A DNA stretch of 38,450 nucleotides, taken from the IMG/VR virus record IMGVR_UViG_3300029448_000126, positions 1-38,450 of that record; one strand, given 5' to 3'. Both the position numbers and the translations under genes were made by a program. Below, in pieces: positions 34,486 to 38,450 of this stretch. A model generated the notes under the pieces. It did not search any database, had not been told where the DNA came from, and was given only the letters and a program-made list of their open reading frames with translations. Each line of letters begins with the position of its first letter. Position 1 is the first letter of the stretch. This DNA comes from a virus.

Positions 34486-34656
34486 TTACTTAAGCACTCT
34501 TTTTCTTACGTCCTTCGCATAAACCATGAGGTACTTGTACTCAGGTGACCTCATAATAGTGGCTCTTTGCGATGGCTCTAGTTTTGTAATAGCATCGATA
34601 AGCTTTTGTGCTCTCATTGCTAACTCTTGCAATCGTTCTCCGATTGTTACTTGCAT
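34486..34656 (-). CDS. Small helical protein before the MoxR-like gene (56 aa)
   Basis: A 56-residue reading frame with AAAGGAGAAC upstream of ATG 34656. The product (MQVTIGERLQELAMRAQKL ... KDVRKRVLK) is helical and basic at its end. It stops 10 bases before the MoxR-like start. Good ribosome binding site and spacing support it as a real gene of the operon. Not recognised. Confidence 0.6.
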   Translation of the reverse strand: MQVTIGERLQELAMRAQKLIDAITKLEPSQRATIMRSPEYKYLMVYAKDVRKRVLK

Positions 34657-34700
34657 AATGTTCTCCTTTCGTTGAGCAAGTTTAGCATCATGTGTATAAC

Positions 34701-34991
34701 TTACACAAGATACTCGTCAGATGACTCTGACTTTTGTTCTGCAACTGGTTCATTAGTCGCAGGTTTAGCTTTAGCTTTGGGCTTGTCAGGTGCAGGCTTT
34801 GCTGCAGGCTTTGTGTAACCCATAGGCTTAGTGTAGTTGTCTTGCAAAATCTTGTTTGCATCCAACTCGTTGTTTGCACAAACTTGTTTAAGTTCGTACC
34901 AAGATGTCGTGCTAGGTAACTCCATACCTAATCCGTTTAGGTAGCTGATAACAACTGACCTCTTCTCTTGTTTCTTAACTGCTAACCACAT
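34701..34991 (-). CDS. Small protein with Pro/Lys/Ala-rich tail
   Basis: A 96-residue protein with a helical N-terminal half (RSVVISYLNGLGMELPSTTS, WYELKQVCANNELDANKIL) and a disordered Lys/Pro/Ala tail (AKPAPDKPKAKAKPA) with an acidic end. It starts after AAAGGAG and is preceded by a long AT-rich leader hairpin. Not recognised. It may be a DNA-binding regulator or adaptor. Confidence 0.55.
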   Translation of the reverse strand: MWLAVKKQEKRSVVISYLNGLGMELPSTTSWYELKQVCANNELDANKILQDNYTKPMGYTKPAAKPAPDKPKAKAKPATNEPVAEQKSESSDEYLV

Positions 34992-35014
34992 AGTTTCTCC
35001 TTTCTGCTAGTTGG

Positions 35015-35077
35015 TTATTTAATTTATTTATTCATATAAGTATGAATAAATTAAATAAGCGATACGATGTGTACGTA
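35015..35077 (-). promoter_or_regulatory. Leader element: shared sequence block plus AT-rich hairpin (copy 1)
   Basis: TTATTTAATTTA (35015-35026) pairs with TAAATTAAATAA (35047-35058); an upper stem TTCATA/TATGAA (35031-35036, 35041-35046) is capped by TAAG, with a four-base bulge on one side. On the minus strand the hairpin is preceded by CGTACACATCGTATCGCTTAT (35055-35075 region). Nearly the same block precedes a second hairpin at 36740-36783. The pair suggests a common regulatory site, such as a promoter or operator, followed by a 5' hairpin protecting the message. It does not match host consensus boxes well. Confidence 0.5.
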
Positions 35078-35407
35078 TCATGTCCTTACTTTGATGTTCC
35101 GATTTCTTTGGTCTTCATCTTCAACATCGCATTTGTGACTTAACTCATCTTGGATATCGTAATAAAACCCACTTAACGCTAAGTCTGCTTGAAATGGTCT
35201 TCCCCAACTTAGTTCAAAGCCTTTTGTTTGCTCAACTAAATCGTTTATTGTTTTTTGCTGACGCAATATTAATTCACGATATACTTCTACAAGACGCTGA
35301 GCATCGTATATATTTTTAGAAGTATTGTTCTCGTTAATTATTAATTTCGTGAGGTCATCTTTCAATGCCTCGTTTTCTTTTTTAAGTTTTGCGATTGTTT
35401 CTTTCAT
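35078..35407 (-). CDS. Coiled-coil small protein (109 aa)
   Basis: A 109-residue protein with an N-terminal coiled coil (KETIAKLKKENEALKDDLTKLI), a helical middle (DAQRLVEVYRELILRQQKTINDLVEQ) and an acidic C-terminal part with one Cys. The start overlaps the previous gene by 4 bp. It is the last gene before the leader element of the next transcription unit. Not recognised. Confidence 0.55.
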   Translation of the reverse strand: MKETIAKLKKENEALKDDLTKLIINENNTSKNIYDAQRLVEVYRELILRQQKTINDLVEQTKGFELSWGRPFQADLALSGFYYDIQDELSHKCDVEDEDQRNRNIKVRT

Positions 35408-35595
35408 TCTTGCTCCTCTAGTGCTTGTTTATAAATTGCATTTAGTTCATCATCTTCGTATTGAGATAGTGGTTTTTCTCCCATATGTAAACCTGTTAAC
35501 TCGTCCATGATGTCGCCAAAATCTCCACCTTGCCAACCTTTCATCCACCATTCAAGTATTACTGTGTACTTATCCTCTCTTGTTTCTTTATTCAT
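35404..35595 (-). CDS. Small acidic protein, paralogue of the 68-aa protein two genes upstream
   Basis: A 63-residue acidic protein. KYTVILEWWMKGWQGGDFGD followed by DELTGLHMGEKPLSQYEDDELNAIYKQAL aligns with the 68-residue product at 35876-36082 along its full length without gaps. The two genes flank a 95-aa gene, so a local duplication happened. The ribosome binding site AAGGAGCAAGA precedes the start. Acidic mini-proteins expressed early sometimes mimic DNA, but this is only a hypothesis here. Confidence 0.6.
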   Translation of the reverse strand: MNKETREDKYTVILEWWMKGWQGGDFGDIMDELTGLHMGEKPLSQYEDDELNAIYKQALEEQE

Positions 35596-35879
35596 TCTTG
35601 CTCCTTATCATTCTGACCTTTTGCAAACTCAGGGTAACTGACTGACTTTTGGTTGTAAGTTTCAATCGTGTACTCATCGTTTTCTTGTTTCCATGTACCA
35701 TCTGATTGATAGACCCAACCATCTATGCCATCTTCAACATAGGTGTAATCAAGCCAACCATCAGAGTCATGTAACGCACAGAAATATGCGTGCATTTCTC
35801 GTTGTGTCTGAAACGTTCTGTTAACGCTTGCTTCTTTATCGCCACCAAAGACGATTGATATTTCGTATTCTTCACTCAT
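35592..35879 (-). CDS. Small acidic hypothetical protein (95 aa)
   Basis: A 95-residue acidic protein rich in Tyr, Trp and Asp (EYEISIVFGGDKEASVNRTF, DSDGWLDYTYVEDGIDGW). It is predicted to be a small alpha/beta fold with one Cys. It overlaps both neighbours by four bases and sits between the two paralogous proteins. Not recognised. Its high negative charge would suit a host-takeover or anti-defence role, which is unproven. Confidence 0.55.
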   Translation of the reverse strand: MSEEYEISIVFGGDKEASVNRTFQTQREMHAYFCALHDSDGWLDYTYVEDGIDGWVYQSDGTWKQENDEYTIETYNQKSVSYPEFAKGQNDKEQE

Positions 35880-36082
35880 TCTTGCTCCTTATTTTCAAAG
35901 TATTCTAATGCGTTTTTGTATTCTGAATCTAGTTCATCGTCATCGTATTGCCACAATGGTTTCTCTCCTGTATGCAACCATATCAACTCGTCCCACATAT
36001 CGCCAAAGCTACCAGACTCCCAACCTTCTCCCCAATATTCAAGTATTGTTTCGTACTTGTGCGTTCGTATTTCTTCTGTCAC
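35876..36082 (-). CDS. Small acidic protein, second member of the paralogue pair
   Basis: A 68-residue protein starting at GTG 36082 (AAAGGAGAACAAC upstream). HKYETILEYWGEGWESGSFGD and DELIWLHTGEKPLWQYDDDELDSEYK match the 63-residue product at 35404-35595. The start overlaps the previous stop (GTGA). The retained Trp, Gly and Asp positions suggest a conserved small fold rather than random similarity. Function unknown. Confidence 0.6.
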   Translation of the reverse strand: MTEEIRTHKYETILEYWGEGWESGSFGDMWDELIWLHTGEKPLWQYDDDELDSEYKNALEYFENKEQE

Positions 36083-36225
36083 GTTGTTCTCCTTTTGTCC
36101 TGATACTTAAGCAACTCATCGAGATACTTAAGAAATTTATCGTCCCCCAATTGTACAAGCCTGTCCCTGTATAATTTTTCAATCGTTGTGCCCTGTACCC
36201 AGAAATCACTTAGTTCTTTTCTCAC
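36079..36225 (-). CDS. Small helical protein with GTG start (48 aa)
   Basis: GTG at 36225 is preceded by AAAGGAGAACAAC, the same signal used by the next gene. The product (MRKELSDFWVQGTTIEKLYR ... LLKYQDKRRTT) is helical and charged. Its TGA overlaps the GTG of the next gene, giving tight coupling. It is missing from searches limited to ATG or to longer frames. Not recognised. Confidence 0.55.
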   Translation of the reverse strand: MRKELSDFWVQGTTIEKLYRDRLVQLGDDKFLKYLDELLKYQDKRRTT

Positions 36226-36400
36226 GTTGTTCTCCTTTCGTTAGTTTCGTGGTAAATAAAGGGGCTACTGAGACGTACCCAGCTACATTATTTTGCGACC
36301 GAGGAACCTTAGTTGGCAACTCCTATCCCAAATCCCACCACCCCTTTGATATAGCGAGCAGTTTAAAGTCATGCTCAGGACATCCAAGGAGGTTCAAGGC
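36226..36400 (-). other. Gene-free leader with weak structure
   Basis: No reading frame with a ribosome binding site fits here on either strand. On the minus strand AAAGGGG (near 36346-36352) can pair with CCCCTTT (near 36257-36263), enclosing about 80 bases with smaller possible stems. This may be a structured leader before the GTG-initiated genes. I see no terminator T-run or strong promoter. Confidence 0.35.
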
Positions 36401-36727
36401 TTACGTCAAGTGCTCCCACCTGCTGTAAGCATCGTTAGATACTTCATCCTCGTGAAAGTAATCCTCGTCCACAATCTTCCCATTCTGCATGGTAGGGTCA
36501 AAGTCATTTGCATACTGTACGATATCTTTGACCCCACCAGTGTAAGGAGCAATGTCGGTGTTGGACAATGCCCAAGCTAACTCCATGCTGTGTAATTCGG
36601 CTTTACCAAGCTCTCGTCTAGTATCGAGTGCTTCTTGAAGGTCAACTCCAAGTTGCAAATACTCGTCTGTGCTGATGAGGACTTCGTTGTCGTTGTTGTC
36701 GTTTTGGTTGTTGTTTGGTCTAACCAT
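36401..36727 (-). CDS. Asn/Asp-rich early protein (108 aa)
   Basis: A 108-residue acidic protein whose N-terminus is Asn-rich (VRPNNNQNDNNDNEVLI), followed by a helical centre (LQLGVDLQEALDTRRELGKAELHSMELAWAL) and an acidic C-terminal region. AAGGAGCAGGA precedes the ATG. It is the first gene after the 509-bp control region and is preceded by the second leader hairpin, so it may be among the earliest expressed products. Not recognised. Confidence 0.55.
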   Translation of the reverse strand: MVRPNNNQNDNNDNEVLISTDEYLQLGVDLQEALDTRRELGKAELHSMELAWALSNTDIAPYTGGVKDIVQYANDFDPTMQNGKIVDEDYFHEDEVSNDAYSRWEHLT

Positions 36728-36739
36728 TCCTGCTCCTTG

Positions 36740-36803
36740 TTATCTTTATTCATTATTCATTACATAGTAATGAATAAAGATAAGCGATACGTGCGTACGC
36801 ATA
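36740..36803 (-). promoter_or_regulatory. Leader element: shared sequence block plus AT-rich hairpin (copy 2)
   Basis: TTATCTTTATTCATTA (36740-36755) pairs perfectly over 16 bp with TAATGAATAAAGATAA (36768-36783). An alternative hairpin, ATTCATTAC (36755-36763) with GTAATGAAT (36767-36775), excludes part of the first because ATTCATTA is duplicated. On the minus strand CGTACGCACGTATCGCTTAT (36780-36800 region) precedes the hairpin, matching the block at 35055-35075. A further copy of the half ACGATGTGTAC lies at 36821-36831. Confidence 0.5.
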
Positions 36804-37183
36804 ACGCATGCATTCATGAACACGATGTGTACATGATTCCCAAGTCTTGTTACATTCTATCTACAACTTTACCATCTTGCGTCCATGATTGCAATGATGC
36901 GTATATCTTTACCTTCCCTTATCTTCCCCCGTCTTCCCTTCTCTTGCGTACACGATAATTTTGCGTTGTCGTCATTGCGTTTCAGGTCGCCGGTCGGGTA
37001 TGCGTTTACGAATACCCTACAACTTAAATTGCCTAAAGCAATTTAATCTCAACAAAATCTGGCGATAATTATGCCACCCCATACGCAAGCGAACATAATC
37101 TTAGTACGTTGTAATCATTAAACTAAATGATAATGTTCAACTGAACTAAGAGAGCGAGCGAAGCGAGCGAAAATTTTTTTTGA
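36804..37183. other. Gene-free control region, candidate replication origin
   Basis: No supported gene lies between 36728 and 37236. The stretch holds a strand-biased pyrimidine tract (36900-36945), a 9-bp perfect hairpin TTAAATTGC/GCAATTTAA (37024-37032, 37038-37046), a 17-base block at 37007-37023 found inverted in the structured RNA (38230-38246), a small palindrome GTTCAACTGAAC near 37134-37145, and direct GCGAGCGA repeats at 37153-37170 before a T-run. Iterated short repeats, AT-rich segments and position between transcription units are usual for an origin or early promoter region. Confidence 0.4.
37007..37023 (-). repeat. 17-base inverted repeat copy A
   Basis: Read on the minus strand this is GTTGTAGGGTATTCGTA, identical to 38230-38246 on the plus strand. 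The distant copy forms one arm of an 11-bp stem in the structured RNA. A 17-base match in so little noncoding DNA is unlikely by chance. It could be a shared protein-binding or promoter element, or a site of RNA-DNA or RNA-RNA contact. Confidence 0.75.
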
Positions 37184-37221
37184 CCAAAAAAAAACTCCCT
37201 GCTGAAATTAATCAACAGGGA
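37184..37221 (-). terminator. Intrinsic terminator of the rightmost minus-strand unit
   Basis: On the minus strand CTCCCTGTTG pairs with CAGCAGGGAG (10 bp with one U-G pair, loop ATTAATTT), followed directly by a run of nine T. Wobble polarity and the T-run both fit minus-strand transcription. It ends the two-gene unit at 37237-37735 and isolates it from the rest of the early block. Confidence 0.85.
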
Positions 37222-37236
37222 GCAAAGAGCAAGAAA

Positions 37237-37401
37237 TTAATCGTTATCTATAATTTCAATGTATGCAACATTTAAACCATCCTTTCGCATGTCTGCAAAT
37301 GCTTGCTCTTTGGCTAGCTTATCTAATCTAGCTTGTTTAATCTGCTTTCTAGCGTCTGCTAACAAGTCAGAGTTAATTTTTATATATTTAACTTTTGACA
37401 T
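37237..37401 (-). CDS. Small helical protein (54 aa)
   Basis: ATG 37401 is preceded by AAAGGAG. The product starts MSKVKYIKINSDLLADARKQ, has a Lys/Ala-rich helix (QIKQARLDKLAKEQAFADM) and ends in GLNVAYIEIIDND. It overlaps the end of the zinc-finger gene by 14 bases and is followed 15 bases later by the terminator, so the two form a compact unit. Not recognised. Confidence 0.6.
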   Translation of the reverse strand: MSKVKYIKINSDLLADARKQIKQARLDKLAKEQAFADMRKDGLNVAYIEIIDND

Positions 37402-37735
37402 TTTTAGCTCCTTTATTTTTGATTAAACTATTTACAGCTTTTTTATTAGTTTTACACCAGTTTTTCTGTTTATGACCTGTCCCTAATTCATTAGAAAAAC
37501 CTCTTGCAGTCTGGAAGGTTGTCCCACACCTAGAACAAGCATAATAATTTTTCTTGCCCTTTTTCATTACGTGGTTTTTCAATTTCATTAGCTCCATAAC
37601 ATCTAATTTTTTTGGTTTGTCAATCAAATTGGATGCGTCTAAACTCTGCAATCTAATTGCGTCTAGAACTGATGAACTAATTAAAGCTATCATTTCCTCA
37701 TTAATTGTTAATTCTTGTTTTTTTGAGTTAGCCAT
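37388..37735 (-). CDS. Zinc-finger-like protein (115 aa)
   Basis: A 115-residue protein. The C-terminal half carries YYACSRCGTTFQTARGF, then GTGHKQKNWC: Cys 68 and 71 with a His and Cys following, a C2H2-like zinc finger. The tail is Lys-rich and suited to DNA binding. The N-terminal half is helical (EEMIALISSSVLDAIRLQSL). AAGGAGAAAAT precedes the start. Encoded first in the rightmost unit, divergent from the structured RNA, it is a candidate early regulator. Confidence 0.6.
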   Translation of the reverse strand: MANSKKQELTINEEMIALISSSVLDAIRLQSLDASNLIDKPKKLDVMELMKLKNHVMKKGKKNYYACSRCGTTFQTARGFSNELGTGHKQKNWCKTNKKAVNSLIKNKGAKNVKS

Positions 37736-37757
37736 ATATTTTCTCCTTGGCTTGTAT

Positions 37758-37786
37758 TTTAACTACCCTTTTCTTTTCGGGATAAT
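37758..37786 (+). promoter_or_regulatory. Candidate promoter for the structured RNA
   Basis: GATAAT (37781-37786) matches five of six -10 bases. The -35 region 17 bp upstream (TTTAAC, 37758-37763) is a weak match. The predicted start near 37793 falls just before the first paired base of the RNA (37801), which supports the call. It diverges from the zinc-finger gene. Confidence 0.4.
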
Positions 37787-37792
37787 TAACCC

Positions 37793-38338
37793 CCCAACGG
37801 AAGGTAAGACTACGCATGGCATAGGTTCTTAATTGACGCAAGAGCCCGTAGGGTGCCATTTACTCTTGTGTTAATTAAGGTTCTATGCAATCGTCAAAGA
37901 CCTTACGCTTGGAGGCGTTAATTATAGGTGGTGGGGCATTTATAAGCGACTGGGTCGCACTCCACTTTAATAAGGGTTCAAACGCCCCCAAGCTCTAATG
38001 TTCACGAGAATTAGAAACTGCTGACGGTCAGGGATTACTAAGGGATTCTATCCCTTGGTTCGTCTGGGGGACGAGACCCCCACTTCCTTGGGCTGACGGG
38101 AGGGTTGAGAGAACTACGGCTAGGTTGCGAGCTCATAGAGCGAGCAACTGAACATAAGCAGGGGGCAAGGTGCCCCCTTTACGGACGCAAGATGCGTCTT
38201 ATGTTCACACATAGTGCTAGCCGTAGGACGTTGTAGGGTATTCGTATATGTTATGGTGGTACTCAGCGTGCTGAAACCCTACGATGCACTTAGGGGACTA
38301 TAGGGGAGTGTGTGTGTGCACATGCTATACGCAAGTAA
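37793..38338 (+). ncRNA. Large ornate structured noncoding RNA, unassigned family
   Basis: About 540 gene-free bases fold into consecutive helices. Arm I: 37820-37844 with 37863-37887, 25 pairs with one mismatch and four wobble pairs, extended by AAGGT/ACCTT (37801-37805, 37900-37904). Arm II: 37908-37919 with 37981-37992, enclosing 37931-37936/37960-37965 and GCGAC/GTCGC (37946-37958). Hairpin III: 37994-37999/38010-38015. Arm IV: 38027-38031/38093-38097, enclosing 38037-38046/38050-38059 and 38065-38070/38077-38082. Arm V: 38114-38123/38217-38226, perfect, enclosing a GA/GA hairpin (38124-38148) and 38149-38158/38198-38207, itself holding GGGGGC/GCCCCC and ACGCA/TGCGT. Arm VI: 38229-38239/38276-38286. 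Eight wobble pairs are G-U on this strand and one on the other. Size resembles GOLLD or ROOL RNAs. The 3' end is uncertain. Confidence 0.75.
38230..38246 (+). repeat. 17-base inverted repeat copy B
   Basis: GTTGTAGGGTATTCGTA, identical to the minus strand of 37007-37023. Its first ten bases form the 5' side of arm VI of the structured RNA. The remaining seven lie in the loop region of that arm. Confidence 0.75.
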
Positions 38339-38340
38339 TA

Positions 38341-38355
38341 CGTTCTACGTTCTAA
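38341..38355 (+). repeat. 15-base repeat shared with the early-operon hairpin
   Basis: CGTTCTACGTTCTAA, itself a near-tandem CGTTCTA duplication, also occurs on the minus strand at 29457-29471. Here it abuts the terminal repeat and overlaps a small hairpin TACGTT/AACGTA (38339-38344, 38354-38359). The two copies lie upstream of different transcription units, so a common regulatory protein site is possible. Confidence 0.65.
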
Positions 38356-38448
38356 CGTACCCCCTACTCTCTAAAGAAAAAGAATATATATAAATATATA
38401 TTCCAAAAAGAAAGGTCTCTCTCCCCCATTGACAGGTCGGTTTTTTAT
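38351..38448. repeat. Right copy of the terminal direct repeat
   Basis: Identical to 1-98. The base after the repeat (38449) differs from position 99, which could be a population variant at the assembly join or a true end. The copy includes the -35 box (38429-38434) but not the -10 box, so the promoter is complete only on the left copy or the closed circle. Confidence 0.9.
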
Positions 38449-38450
38449 AG

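Noticed and set aside
37971-37990. GGGTTCAAAC followed by GCCCCC, resembling a tRNA or tmRNA T-arm
   Set aside because: The five bases before TTCAAAC do not pair with the five after it, and the GCCCCC is better used in the 12-bp stem with 37908-37919. No acceptor stem or CCA end follows.
34000-38350. CRISPR array or IS element among the right-end repeats
   Set aside because: Repeats are two-copy, inverted or dispersed, with no regular spacer spacing, no transposase and no target duplications.

Overview
The window looks like one complete genome of a small tailed dsDNA phage. Positions 1-98 recur at 38351-38448, so the sequence closes into a circle of about 38,350 bp or carries short direct terminal repeats. 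I see no integrase, repressor, RNA polymerase, DNA polymerase or helicase, so it is probably strictly lytic and leans on host replication and transcription. Two very large proteins (952 and 1943 aa) next to the portal resemble ejected core proteins of podoviruses, and no tape measure, sheath or baseplate is visible, which favours a short-tailed particle. The moderately AT-rich DNA, Lys-rich mini-proteins and fibre repeats resemble uncultured marine phages. The host cannot be named from the sequence.

Layout. Positions 107-27662 on the plus strand form the packaging, virion and probable lysis block: a T5orf172/GIY-YIG-like protein, terminase small and large subunits, portal, two giant internal proteins, scaffold, major capsid protein, small head genes, tail adaptor and tail proteins, fibre, a propeller-like protein, then a run of tiny basic or membrane proteins. 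A hairpin-rich gap at 27663-27787 separates this from the converging minus-strand block (37735 down to 27788). Read in its own direction, that block holds small early proteins, a MoxR-type AAA+ ATPase with a VWA protein (CobS/CobT-like), a Cys-rich protein, a RecT-type annealing protein, a DnaC-like helicase loader and a PD-(D/E)XK nuclease. DNA would be copied by host polymerase after helicase loading and recombined by the RecT-like protein.

The most unusual part is the right end, about 37793-38340. It has no convincing gene but folds into a chain of strong helices: a 25-bp hairpin, a 12-bp stem, a three-arm domain closed by 10-bp helices with a tandem G-A motif, and an 11-bp stem. Nearly all wobble pairs are G-U on the plus strand, which indicates a plus-strand RNA. 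A promoter-like sequence lies just upstream. On the circle the RNA lies directly before the terminase operon. It is in the size class of the large ornate phage RNAs (GOLLD, ROOL), but I could not assign it to a family.

Other control signals include a near-consensus promoter abutting the first gene, two early-operon leaders sharing a sequence block plus hairpin, a minus-strand terminator at 37184-37221, a 509-bp gene-free control region, and short inverted repeats that link the RNA region to the early region.
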